From: Nocardia ignorata NBRC 108230
GTDB lineage: Bacteria > Actinomycetota > Actinomycetes > Mycobacteriales > Mycobacteriaceae
Assembly: GCF_001612905.1 (NCBI RefSeq)
Contig: NZ_BDBI01000039.1
Location: 28,767-92,766 of the forward strand
Reading direction: 5' to 3'
DNA: 64,000 nt
Shown: in pieces, positions 46,922 through 55,376 of the stretch
Position numbering within the stretch: position 1 is the first letter of the stretch
Layout: each line of letters begins with the position of its first letter
The notes under the pieces: generated by a model
The model's input: only the letters and a program-made list of their open reading frames with translations
Told to the model about the DNA's origin: nothing
Database searches by the model: none
Position numbers and translations under genes: made by a program

Positions 46922-47320
46922 TCAGACCCCCAGCGCACCCGCGATCTTGGTGGCCATCGCGGTTACCGCCGGGAGCGGAGCACCCTTGGCGGCGTGAGTA
47001 GCCGGCTCGATCGCGATCAGCACGGTATCGCGGAAGTTGGCTGCCTCGCCGGGGTAAGCGGCGAGCGCGGCCACCGCGGCCGTGAGGCTGGGCAGCACGG
47101 TGTCGGCGAGTTCGGCGACAGTCTTGCCCGGCAAGCGGATATCACGGGACTTCGCCGACAGAACATGACCGACAAGTCCCGTCGCGGAAGTGAGAGCGAT
47201 GGTGCCGTGCGAAACAGCCTTGTGCGGACCGCCCGCGGCAGCGATCAACGCGACGGCCCCATAGGCGGCGGTCCGCAGCGTGGCCTTGTCCTGGTCGGTC
47301 AGGGTGACGGTGGCGTTCAT
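46922..47320 (-). CDS. Hypothetical Ala-rich protein (132 aa)
   Basis: A 132-residue protein starting MNATVTLTDQDKATLRTAAY, with helical Ala-rich sequence (GAVALIAAAGGPHKAVSHGT; LADTVLPSLTAAVAALAAYP). No signal peptide and no true TM helix, though two moderately hydrophobic stretches occur. GAGGAG precedes the ATG at 47320; the longer frame to 47410 was rejected. This resembles conserved mycolata hypothetical proteins; no function is known to me. Confidence 0.7.
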   Translation of the reverse strand: MNATVTLTDQDKATLRTAAYGAVALIAAAGGPHKAVSHGTIALTSATGLVGHVLSAKSRDIRLPGKTVAELADTVLPSLTAAVAALAAYPGEAANFRDTVLIAIEPATHAAKGAPLPAVTAMATKIAGALGV

Positions 47321-48004
47321 GGTGTGCTCCTCGTAATCCGTTGTGGTCCAGCTCCTTCGGAGTAGGACCGCCTTGTTCGATGAACACACTCTGTCCGGCC
47401 TCGCTGACACGGACCTGACGCTCAGCTGACGCCAGTGCTGACATGGGAGTGCACAGTCCGTAGGTTGATTGCGGTGATCGCTGAATGGATCATCTCCGGC
47501 TACTGCGCGTCATGATCGCTATTTCGATCAGAGACGGTGTGGTTGCGGATGAGATCCTGAATTCCGATGAGAAGGCTCTCGCCTACTTCCTCGACTGATG
47601 CGGAGGGCGGCGGAGTGAGCGATCCGTGGTACTCAACGGAGAGATACCCCCACACAGAACAGTCCCCGGTAGTCTCCATCGAAACGAAAGTTGTCAGTCG
47701 TCGCTGACAGCTCCGGAATTCGACTGGCTTGCCGGGGGCTTAGCCGGATCCTGAAAAACAACTCACCGCTGTCGACGGACGTCTCTGTCGTTAGCGTAGT
47801 CATTTTCCGGTGCTCCGGTATGTCTCCAGTCTGCTCCGATTTCTGCTGCTGTCAATACTTGTCGCCTGACTATTTCGCCGAAATTTCGAGGTCGGGCGGG
47901 GTGTTGGGGTGTGGCATTGTGCGGACGGCCGTCGCGGAGGACAGTGGGTATGTCCGGTGGTGTCCACCGGGGGCGCCACTCTTCGGAGAAGCAGGAGGTT
48001 GCCT
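47321..48004. other. Long region without a recognised gene
   Basis: About 680 bases that are less GC-rich than the surroundings. A 28-codon frame at 47513-47599 on the plus strand (MIAISIRDGVVADEILNSDE, ending AYFLD) has protein-like composition and may be a gene remnant. A 130-codon frame at 47691-48083 is Cys/Ser-rich and not convincing. AGGAGG at 47992-47997 is the ribosome-binding site of the next gene. Confidence 0.4.
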
Positions 48005-48628
48005 GTGTACGCACGTTCGAGCACTATCGCGGCTCAGCCGTCTTCGATCGACAGCGGGATCGCGTACCTGCGTAACAAGGTGATGCCGCAGTTGCCCGAG
48101 TTCGACGGATGGGTCGGCCTGTCGCTGATGGTGAACAGGGCGACGGGACGTTGCATCGCCACGGCCGCGTGGGATTCGGAGGATGCGCTGCGATCGAGCC
48201 AGTCGCGTGCCCAGCCGTTGCGTGAAGGTCTGGCCCAGGCGATGAGTGGGCGGCTCGAGAAGATCGACGAATGGGATGTTGCCGTCATGCACCGCGAACA
48301 CCTGGCAGGCCCGCGCGCCTGCACCCGATGCACCTGGTTGCAGATGGATCCGGCCGAAATGGACCTGCTGATCGACACCTTCAAGACCAGACTGCTGCCC
48401 GCGTTCGAGGAGCTCGAAGGGTTCCGCAGCGCCAGCTTGTTCGTCGACCGGGAAACCGGGCGTGCGGTCGGCTCCACCGTGTGGTCGAGTGTCGAGGAGT
48501 TGGACAGCAGCCGCGCACACACGGACCGGATGAGGGACGCGGCCTCACGCAGCCTGAGTGCCGAGGTCCTCGATGTAGCGGAGTTCCGGCTCGGCTTCGC
48601 GCACCTGCGCGTACCCGAATTGGTTTGA
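48005..48628 (+). CDS. Protein with two dimeric alpha-beta barrel (ABM-like) halves
   Basis: A 207-residue protein made of two similar halves, each with a ferredoxin-like ABM pattern: IDSGIAYLRNKVMPQLPEFD then GWVGLSLMVNRATGRCIATA, and LIDTFKTRLLPAFEELEGFR then SASLFVDRETGRAVGSTVW. The repeated GRxIAT/GRAVGST element supports an internal duplication. Such domains occur in antibiotic monooxygenases and stress proteins; catalysis cannot be shown. GTG 48005 has AGGAGG seven bases upstream. Confidence 0.75.
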   Translation: MYARSSTIAAQPSSIDSGIAYLRNKVMPQLPEFDGWVGLSLMVNRATGRCIATAAWDSEDALRSSQSRAQPLREGLAQAMSGRLEKIDEWDVAVMHREHLAGPRACTRCTWLQMDPAEMDLLIDTFKTRLLPAFEELEGFRSASLFVDRETGRAVGSTVWSSVEELDSSRAHTDRMRDAASRSLSAEVLDVAEFRLGFAHLRVPELV

Positions 48629-48799
48629 TCGGCGGGGTGAGCCGGCCGGGAGGGTGCATCCGGCCGGATTCGCCTTGCCCAGCGGACACCGCGTCGACGT
48701 GGCCCGCGCGGTGATGGTGTCGGTTTCGTCCAAGACGGGCGTTGGTGCCTCGCCCTAGGGTGAGTGCAGTCCGACGCACGATCTTTCAGGAGGAATCGC

Positions 48800-49375
48800 A
48801 TGGCACGCGAACTGGTTTACACGGGATTCATGTCGCTCGACGGGGTGGTCGATTCGCCCGGTGGCACCGTCGAGGGGCATCGCAGTGGTGGGTGGGTGAT
48901 GCAGACCGAGTTCGTGCCCGAGGCGTATTCGCTCAAGGGGGAGGAGCTCGCGGAAACCTCGGCGCTGATGTTCGGACGTCGCAGCTATGAGGCGTTCGCG
49001 CCGATCTGGCGGGATTCCGAAGACCACGCCGCGTACAAGGATCTGCCCAAGTATGTGGTGTCCTCGACACTGTCCGAGGACGGCCTGATCGACGGCTGGG
49101 GCGACATCACGATCCTGCGTACCCTCGCGGACGTGGAGAAGCTGAAGCAGTCCGACGGTGGGGCCGTCTTCGTCCACGGCAGTGCCGAACTGGCACGGAG
49201 TCTCGGCGACGCCGACCTGATCGACCGCTACAACCTGTTGGTCTTTCCGGTTCTGCTCGGCGCGGGCAAGAACCTCTTCAGTCACTCGGATCGCCCGAAA
49301 CAGCAACTGCGGCTGCGTGATTCGGACAACTACAGCAACGGTGTGGCGAAACTCGTCTATGACGTGGTGCGCTGA
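48800..49375 (+). CDS. Dihydrofolate reductase family protein (RibD C-terminal type)
   Basis: A 191-residue RibD-C/DHFR-fold protein: MARELVYTGFMSLDGVVDSP, then LMFGRRSYEAFAPIW, YVVSSTL and GGAVFVHGSAELARSL, ending NLLVFPVLLGAGKNLF. These stand-alone actinobacterial YyaP/YwjB-like proteins bind NADPH, but their substrate is unknown. ATG 48800 has AGGAGG five bases upstream. It overlaps the convergent AraC gene by 19 bases. Confidence 0.88.
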   Translation: MARELVYTGFMSLDGVVDSPGGTVEGHRSGGWVMQTEFVPEAYSLKGEELAETSALMFGRRSYEAFAPIWRDSEDHAAYKDLPKYVVSSTLSEDGLIDGWGDITILRTLADVEKLKQSDGGAVFVHGSAELARSLGDADLIDRYNLLVFPVLLGAGKNLFSHSDRPKQQLRLRDSDNYSNGVAKLVYDVVR

Positions 49376-50061
49376 CCGAGGGCGATCGCCCCGCCCGCAC
49401 CTTCGCGTAATTGCCGCGCTGTGCGCCCGACATAGCGTCGCAGCGCGCGGGCGAGGTGGGGTTCGTCGTAGTAGTCGAGCTTGGCCACGACATCGGCCGC
49501 GGTCTCACCCGCACTCAGTAGCAGCGCCGCGGTGCGGACGCGTTCGATCTGGCGGACCGCCCCCTGCGTGAGGCCGGTCGAGGTACGGAACCGGCGTTCG
49601 AGAGTCCGCTCACCGACCGCGGGCCGTGCACCACGCAGTGCCTCGACGACCAGCGGGTCGCGACCGACCACCCCCGCCGCGATCAGCCGTTCGACGAGCG
49701 CCTCGGCGTCATCCGGATGTGGTGTCTCCCAGCGCGTTCCGTCGAGCCAGAAGCCGCGCTCGGTACTGTCCGGCAGTATGATTCCGCCGTCTACCAGCGA
49801 CGATGTCGCGACGGTACGCAACGAGGTGCCGACAGCGAACTGGACACCGACGAAACTGGCGCCCTCGGGTACCGGCGCCGTCCCCGCCCGGCTCTCCGGC
49901 CCCGTCACCGCGGCTCCGCGCACACCGTCCTGGTCCCAGAAGACCAAGCCCCACGTCTCGGTCGCCACGGAGGTCATCTCCGCCACGTGCTCGCTGCGGC
50001 AGGTCCACACCGTGGAAATCCACGGCGAATCGGACCCGCGCCCCTCGAACACCAAACCCAC
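49357..50061 (-). CDS. AraC family transcriptional regulator
   Basis: A 234-residue regulator with an N-terminal cupin-like ligand domain (SPWISTVWTCRSEHVAEMTS and PEGASFVGVQFAVGTSLRTV) and a C-terminal AraC-type double HTH: GERTLERRFRTSTGLTQGAV and AGETAADVVAKLDYYDEPHL then ARALRRYVGRTARQLR. GTG 50061 is the start. Overlaps the convergent DHFR-family gene at its 3' end. Target unknown; the neighbouring DHFR-family gene is a candidate. Confidence 0.88.
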   Translation of the reverse strand: MGLVFEGRGSDSPWISTVWTCRSEHVAEMTSVATETWGLVFWDQDGVRGAAVTGPESRAGTAPVPEGASFVGVQFAVGTSLRTVATSSLVDGGIILPDSTERGFWLDGTRWETPHPDDAEALVERLIAAGVVGRDPLVVEALRGARPAVGERTLERRFRTSTGLTQGAVRQIERVRTAALLLSAGETAADVVAKLDYYDEPHLARALRRYVGRTARQLREGAGGAIALGQRTTS

Positions 50062-50148
50062 ACGTCGATGCTAAACGGCCGTGCGACGATCTGGTCCCTG
50101 TCCCGGAGCCGACCGCCGCCGTTGTCGGGGAGAAGTACCGTCATAGGC

Positions 50149-50658
50149 ATGCACGATCTGACCTACGCACCCGCAGGCGCGACCTGCCCCGCCGAGCGCA
50201 TGTGGGCCGAAGGTTCCGACGGGTTCCAGCGATTCGAGACCTGCGTGGTGATCGGGGACGGTGAGCAGGTGTGGGAAGCGGCGAGGCAGGCGGTGTTGTG
50301 CTGGGGTGTGAAGCGGCGCAGTGGGTTTCGGATCGTCCCGGATGGGACCGTCGCGGTCGGCGCGGAGTATCGGGTGAGCGTGGGGTGGGGGCCGCTGTCG
50401 GTCCATGAACCCGTGCGGGTGGTGGCGGTGGTCGATACCGAGGACAGGTGTGGGTTCGCTTATGGCACCCTGCCGGGGCATCCGGTGTGTGGTGAGGAGG
50501 CGTTCGTGGTGCATCGACGACCTGACGGAACCGTGGAATTCACCCTGAGGTCGCTCACCCGACCCGCGCCGACCGGATTCTGGCGGACGATCTTTCCGAT
50601 CCTGCTCGTCGCCCAGCGCCACTACCGCCGCCGCTATTTGCGTGCACTGCCGCGCTGA
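50149..50658 (+). CDS. DUF1990 family protein
   Basis: A 169-residue DUF1990 protein: MHDLTYAPAGATCPAERMWA, then FQRFETCVVIGDGEQVWEAA, WGVKRRSGFRI, RVVAVVDTEDRCGFAYGTLP and GEEAFVVHRRPDGTVEFTLR, ending near RHYRRRYLRAL. The family is widespread in actinobacteria and plants and has no established function; the fold is START/SRPBCC-like in appearance. The ATG at 50149 gives the family-like N-terminus. Transcribed away from the AraC gene. Confidence 0.85.
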   Translation: MHDLTYAPAGATCPAERMWAEGSDGFQRFETCVVIGDGEQVWEAARQAVLCWGVKRRSGFRIVPDGTVAVGAEYRVSVGWGPLSVHEPVRVVAVVDTEDRCGFAYGTLPGHPVCGEEAFVVHRRPDGTVEFTLRSLTRPAPTGFWRTIFPILLVAQRHYRRRYLRALPR

Positions 50659-50933
50659 CCTATCTCGTTCTTTACCGAGCTGGCGGACAGCGCTTTTACT
50701 CGGCGCGAAACTCGGTTCGAACCTTCTTGGCCGGCGAGAATCGGCGCTGACTTTCGGACGGCCATCTCCATGGGCTCGTTCATCCCGGTGAGGTCACCAC
50801 GCGGCCGACCGTGAGCCGGGCAATCATGCTGAATTCCGAACGCAGCGTGCGTGTCTCGAGTCTGTGCGCGAAAGGTGATTCGCATATCGATCGCGAATCC
50901 GAACTGCAGAACGGATTGGTCAACCGACGCAAA
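50659..50933. other. Intergenic region
   Basis: About 275 bases after the DUF1990 gene. No convincing coding frame. GC falls towards its right end, where the CRP-type site and promoter of the next gene begin. Confidence 0.4.
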
Positions 50934-50949
50934 TGTGAAATAGATCACA
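50934..50949. promoter_or_regulatory. CRP/FNR-type operator
   Basis: TGTGAAATAGATCACA matches the TGTGA-N6-TCACA consensus of cAMP receptor proteins (including the mycobacterial Crp) on both arms. It lies 95 bases upstream of the secreted protein gene; an AT-rich stretch with TTAATATC follows. Function as activator or repressor site is inferred. Confidence 0.7.
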
Positions 50950-51044
50950 AAGATTGATTTAATATCTTTCGGCTATTACTAATAGCCCGGTCGACATTCG
51001 ATTGGTCCGGCTTTGGGGGGCAAAAGGTCGAGAGGGAGTAGTCA

Positions 51045-51620
51045 ATGTTCATGCGCTCAACCCGCAACATTCTCCTCGGTGCACTGCCTGTGGCTATGGC
51101 GGTCGCCTTCGCCGGCAGTGGCGTTGCGTCGGCGGACGCCACCGCCGACCAGCCGGCCACCGTGCTGGCCGTCCAGGACGACAACTTTGCGACGGCCGTC
51201 GCCGCGTTCTCGTTCGGATCCGCCACTCCGGCGGGCGCAGCGATTTCCCGGGATGCCGAGTCTACGATTCCGCAGGCCGCCGAGCTTTCGGACGAAAACT
51301 TGGTCACGGAAGTGGCCGCTCCCGCGATTTCGGAGGCAACCGCTCCGGTGGTTTCGGACGTGATCGACACCCAGTTGCATGAGGTCGCGACCAATCCGAA
51401 GGCCGAGAACTCCGACCCGGTGGTCAACGGTGCCCTCGCTGGTGCCGGGCTCGGTGCGCTGGCCACGCTGGTCAACTGCATCCCGTCCGCGATCATCTTG
51501 GGCGTGGGCTACCCGATCTGCCTCCTCCTCGGTGTACTTCCCCACGCGGCCGTCGGTGCCATCATCGGTGGCGTTGTGGGCCATGTGAATCCGGAGGTCG
51601 TTCCGCAGGTTCTGCCCTGA
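51045..51620 (+). CDS. Small secreted protein, possibly surface-active
   Basis: A 191-residue exported protein: signal peptide MFMRSTRNILLGALPVAMAV with cleavage near GVASADATA, a central acidic/Ala-rich region (about 35-125), and a C-terminal hydrophobic part with glycine-rich helices (GALAGAGLGALATLVNCIPS, IILGVGYPICLLLGVLPHAA, VGAIIGGVVGHV) and two Cys. The hydrophobic end is typical of small Nocardia/mycobacterial secreted proteins of unknown function. A CRP-type site lies upstream and a strong terminator downstream, so it is a single-gene unit. Confidence 0.75.
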   Translation: MFMRSTRNILLGALPVAMAVAFAGSGVASADATADQPATVLAVQDDNFATAVAAFSFGSATPAGAAISRDAESTIPQAAELSDENLVTEVAAPAISEATAPVVSDVIDTQLHEVATNPKAENSDPVVNGALAGAGLGALATLVNCIPSAIILGVGYPICLLLGVLPHAAVGAIIGGVVGHVNPEVVPQVLP

Positions 51621-51658
51621 GAAGGTAAGTCGGCACGTAACCGCCCCTGATTCGGGAC

Positions 51659-51702
51659 CCCCGGTGCTGCTGCGATGAAAAGCGCAGTGGCACCGGGGTT
51701 TT
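51659..51702 (+). terminator. Intrinsic terminator
   Basis: Stem 51659-51674 (CCCCGGTGCTGCTGCG) with 51683-51698, interrupted by one two-base mismatch, followed by TTTT at 51699-51702. Located 38 bases after the secreted protein gene. Confidence 0.85.
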
Positions 51703-51889
51703 GCTGCGGGGATGCTGATGTGCCGACCTGGGGAGCCCATGAATCCGGAACGTCCGACTGAGTGACCGCCGCTGTGCGCGGCAGCAATTGACGGCTCGCC
51801 GGAGTGCACAGCCACCGGCGAGGCGGTGTCGACGACAATGTGGTGGCGAGCCGTGCGAGCTGTTCCCCGAAGCGCTTAGGGTCCTTTGC

Positions 51890-52910
51890 GTGACACGGGT
51901 GGGGCGATCGCGTTCTGGTGCGGTGAAGTTGTTGCTCGGTGTGGCGGCGATCGCGTTCTTGGTCGGCGGCGCGGCCACCTTGGTCGGGCTCGGGGGAATG
52001 ACCTCGGATCCCGATGCGGTTCCGACCTGTGACGGGAAGATCATGTCCGTCGGTGATCGGTGCGAGATCACTCGCCGTGGTTCCACGGTCGACTCCTATA
52101 CCTATCAGGAGAAGATCGAGCGGCAACATGCGAACAAGGACAGTGCCGGTACCACGCTGACCATCGGGTTGACTGTGATCGGGGCGAGTCTGCTCACGGG
52201 GGCGCTCGTCGAAATCAGGTCCCGACGCTCTGCTCCCCGCCGAACATCTTCCGCGCCTGCGGGATCGGCGACGCCGTCGCCCGAGGTCCCCTCGCAACCC
52301 ACCGAGACTGCCGCACCCACGCGAGCAGGGGTGGTTCACGCAACGCGGACGGTGGTGATCACCGGTGTCGCCGCGGGGCTGTGTGTAGTCGCCGCGGTAG
52401 TCGTGGGCGTGGTTGTGGTCCTCGCCGACCGGGCTGATTCGTCCGAACCGTCACCGTCGCAGGCAGCGGCTACTTCTTCCTCGGCGGCCTACTCTCGTCA
52501 TATCGAGGCATTGATGGCTGGGATGCCCGCAACCCTGCGAGCGGGGATCGAACACTGCGAACCGAGCCCGGTCAGACAACGTCACGTTCTCCGCGCGGGG
52601 TACCTGCCATTTGACGAAGAACAGCCCACTGGTTGCGGGATTGGCCGCCCACGATGGATTGGCGGGCATCTTCCAGGTCGCGAACGTGAACGCCACTTCC
52701 TACTACAAGACGATGCGCTACCAGGGCATCGCGTTCCGCGATGACGCAACCGGTTTCGCGGTCTTCAACCAGGACCAGACCCCCTCCGACCCGCCCGGTC
52801 TCGGAAACCTCATGGAGTACCTCGACCGCCGCACCGGCCTGTGGCTGAACGTGAGCCACTTGGTCACCGTGCAGGACGCCGAGACGTTTCTCGCACGCGC
52901 TGGGTTCTAG
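51890..52910 (+). pseudogene. Frameshifted membrane-anchored protein
   Basis: The first frame encodes an N-terminal TM helix (VKLLLGVAAIAFLVGGAATL), an extracellular loop with two Cys, a second TM (GAGTTLTIGLTVIGASLL-like), a linker, a third TM (VVITGVAAGLCVVAAVVVGV) and the start of an extracellular domain (GIEHCEPS). Near 52565-52600 the protein-like sequence moves to another frame: DNVTFSARGTCHLTKNSPLV, GLAGIFQVANVNATSYYKTM, and so on to the stop at 52910. Without correction the first frame ends in unrelated sequence at 52744. One extra base in the region explains this; a sequencing error is the alternative. Function unknown. Confidence 0.65.
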
Positions 52911-53142
52911 ACACGCGCGGACCCACTTCGGCGCCGTCCGCTCAGCCGCGATCTGACCCGAAGGCCAGGAATGTGTGCGCGAGGGGGGACTCGCATGCAG
53001 ATTCCGGATCAGACCTTCGGAGATGTGTGATCGAGAGCGATCGAATACATATCGCGAAGCTGGTACGGGCTAACCATAGCGCGTATGCGGGCGTTTCGGG
53101 CTCGTCGGGTCGGAAGGGTTCGCTGCACGATAGTCTTCACGA
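52911..53142. other. Boundary gap before the defence-like island
   Basis: About 230 bases without a recognised gene. To its right, gene content, GC and codon use change. I find no tRNA or obvious attachment-site repeat here. Confidence 0.4.
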
Positions 53143-55176
53143 ATGGTCGACAAGTCGAGTGGCGGTGAGGATTTCAGCTTGCCAAGCTGGCGGCGGCGCA
53201 TCCGGACTGCCCCGACTCTACCTGGCGAAGGGCAAGCCTGGGTCGATGTGCTGCCGAAGCTGCTTGCCGCGATGAGCGACATCGAAACGACGAATCGAAG
53301 CGTCGACGTCCCTGCACTCGGCTCATCGTTCGTAGCCACGGAGCTGCTGAAAATGCTGGGGCCGAGCCTCGTGGTCAGGCGCGACAGTCGAATCCAGTTG
53401 GCCGAAGGTGCTGCTGCATGGCTGGCAGATCCGACCCCGCACAACTTGATCCTCCACCTGCACCGCCATGTTCAGCTGATAGGTGAGCTCTTGGCACTCC
53501 TCGTCGATGGGCCGCTGACACATGAGCAACTGCGCGATATCGCCAACAGCCGCTACGGGATGGGTTGGTCCTCGCTCGACCCGCTTCGCCGTCGCACCAC
53601 CTGGCTACGCGCGACCGGACATGTCGAACTCTACGACGGTGCAGTACATCTGACCACTGCCGGAGCTGCCGTTCTTGCCGAGGTCACCCTCGGGGCACCG
53701 GAAGAGTTTGAGTCCGACAGCGTGATCGCCGTTCCCGACCCGCTTCCGGAAGTCGATGCACTGCTTCGTCTTCTCGATCTCCAGAATCATGGCCGCCGGA
53801 CGGCACCGGGAAGCTCATACATCCCGAGCCCGGAGGGAGTTGACCCAGTTGACGTGATCAGGGCTGCGGTCTCGGTTGCGATACCCTCCGCCACTGAAAC
53901 GACTTTGGAAGAGGTACTGCAAGGGTTCGGCGTTGCCGAGGTATCCGCACGCCAGGCGCGTGGGAGCCTGAAGTCATTCGGCCTGATCCGGCGCATTGGG
54001 CCGGGGCGCTGGGCTGCCACCGAGGCGGCTGTCGCGTGGCTCGACAGTGGTGATGACGTTCAGTTCGCACGGATCCTGCATGCCCACCTGTGGTTCGTGG
54101 GTGAGCTCATGCAGGAGCTTCACGAGGGGCCCCTAGCTGCGCCAGTGCTGGCCGCCCGCAGTAGAAGGTACGGCCGCGCTCAGGTTTCGAAGGCGGCCGT
54201 CAGCGTTCGGTGTGCGCTTCTCCGGGGGTGCGGGCTGCTCGATAAGCTCGACCATCAGCAGCACCAGTTGACTCCAGCTGGGCGAGGATTCCTGACGGGT
54301 CTGCCGCTCGCGCTCCCACTGGATCAGGATTCTGAGGAGTCTCCGGAACAGACGATCGACGAGGAGCGCCAGCGCGGCTCAGCCGCGTCGATCGCCGTGG
54401 AATTGCTGGAGGCTGCGGTCGACAGCGCTAATCCGGTTCGGTTCGAGATTGCCGTTGGGGCGGCCCTGACGTTTCTCGGATTCGGCGTCGAGCACTTATC
54501 GGGACCTGGCCGGACCGACTTGGCCGTGATTCTGCGGGTTCCTCAGGCACCCGTCATCGTCGCAGTTGAGGCGAAAACCTCGGCAGAAGGCACAGTTTCG
54601 GAACGAGATGTCAGCTTTCAGGCGTTGCGCGAGCATCGGGGCAAGATTGCCGCAGACGTCACCATGTTGGTCGGTCCGGCGTTTCACCGAAGGGTGCATG
54701 CCGAGGCGGCTGCGGACCCGCACGTCGCCGTGCTGAACGTGCAGGAACTGGCTGACGCGGTTGCTCTGCACTGGGAGATCCCTTTTGCCCCGGAGGAACT
54801 GCGCGCCCTGTGTGAACCCGCCCTGACAGCAGATACCCGAAGTAGCAGGTTGGCAGATCGTCATCAGGTGCGTCGTCGGCTGGCCACCATCCTCGACGCG
54901 GTTATCACTCAACTCGACCTCGAGATACAGGATGAGGATCCGATGTATCCCGGAGGCTGGCTCGGACCGGGCGAGCTACGCCGAGACCTCCGCAAGCTCG
55001 GGGCAGACAACGACGTCATCATGGAGGCCCTGCGTTTACTGGCATCGCCGTTCGTTGGTGCGATCGAGGAAAGCAAAGGACGCTACCGACTCGCCGGAAG
55101 CCGCGTCCTCGCCGTCGAACGTATCCGAGCGCTCGCGAAGCAAATCGAGGCGCCAATAGCCGGGCTGGAAGGGTGA
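53143..55176 (+). CDS. Winged-helix protein with PD-(D/E)XK restriction-endonuclease-like domain
   Basis: A 677-residue protein. The N-terminal 400 residues hold repeated winged-helix-like units (ELLALLVDGPLTHEQLRDIA and ELMQELHEGPLAAPVLAARS mark two similar copies). Residues about 425-550 match an Mrr-type nuclease core: Glu435 in VRFEIAVGAALTFLGFGV, Asp459 in GPGRTDLAV, Glu476-Ala-Lys478 in IVAVEAKTSAEG, and Gln in DVSFQALREHRGK. The C-terminus adds another helical wing (LRRDLRKLGADNDVIMEALR). This suggests a modification-dependent or alarmed DNA nuclease in phage defence. The nuclease assignment is from motif spacing only. Confidence 0.75.
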   Translation: MVDKSSGGEDFSLPSWRRRIRTAPTLPGEGQAWVDVLPKLLAAMSDIETTNRSVDVPALGSSFVATELLKMLGPSLVVRRDSRIQLAEGAAAWLADPTPHNLILHLHRHVQLIGELLALLVDGPLTHEQLRDIANSRYGMGWSSLDPLRRRTTWLRATGHVELYDGAVHLTTAGAAVLAEVTLGAPEEFESDSVIAVPDPLPEVDALLRLLDLQNHGRRTAPGSSYIPSPEGVDPVDVIRAAVSVAIPSATETTLEEVLQGFGVAEVSARQARGSLKSFGLIRRIGPGRWAATEAAVAWLDSGDDVQFARILHAHLWFVGELMQELHEGPLAAPVLAARSRRYGRAQVSKAAVSVRCALLRGCGLLDKLDHQQHQLTPAGRGFLTGLPLALPLDQDSEESPEQTIDEERQRGSAASIAVELLEAAVDSANPVRFEIAVGAALTFLGFGVEHLSGPGRTDLAVILRVPQAPVIVAVEAKTSAEGTVSERDVSFQALREHRGKIAADVTMLVGPAFHRRVHAEAAADPHVAVLNVQELADAVALHWEIPFAPEELRALCEPALTADTRSSRLADRHQVRRRLATILDAVITQLDLEIQDEDPMYPGGWLGPGELRRDLRKLGADNDVIMEALRLLASPFVGAIEESKGRYRLAGSRVLAVERIRALAKQIEAPIAGLEG

Positions 55177-55376
55177 TACATCCTCGCCAGGTGAAGCGTG
55201 CGACAGTTGGCACTTGTGGTGCTGGTGGATTCCGGTCCTGTCATCGCGTCGACTCGGTTCTCCTGTGGGGGCGATGATCGAAGTGAACTTTGTACCTGGG
55301 CGATGCACCGACACACGCTCTCAACGCCACGACGGGCCAGGTGTAGGACGCACGTTCGGATGTCCTCAGCGTGGAG
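55177..55376. other. Gap between convergent genes
   Basis: About 200 bases. Plus-strand frames run through it (for example 55198-55476), but they overlap the next gene in antisense and have poor composition. No gene is called. Confidence 0.4.

Noticed and set aside
47691..48083. Possible 130-residue protein on the plus strand
   Set aside because: Cys- and Ser-rich with no family features, overlaps the well-supported start at 48005 and has no good ribosome-binding site.
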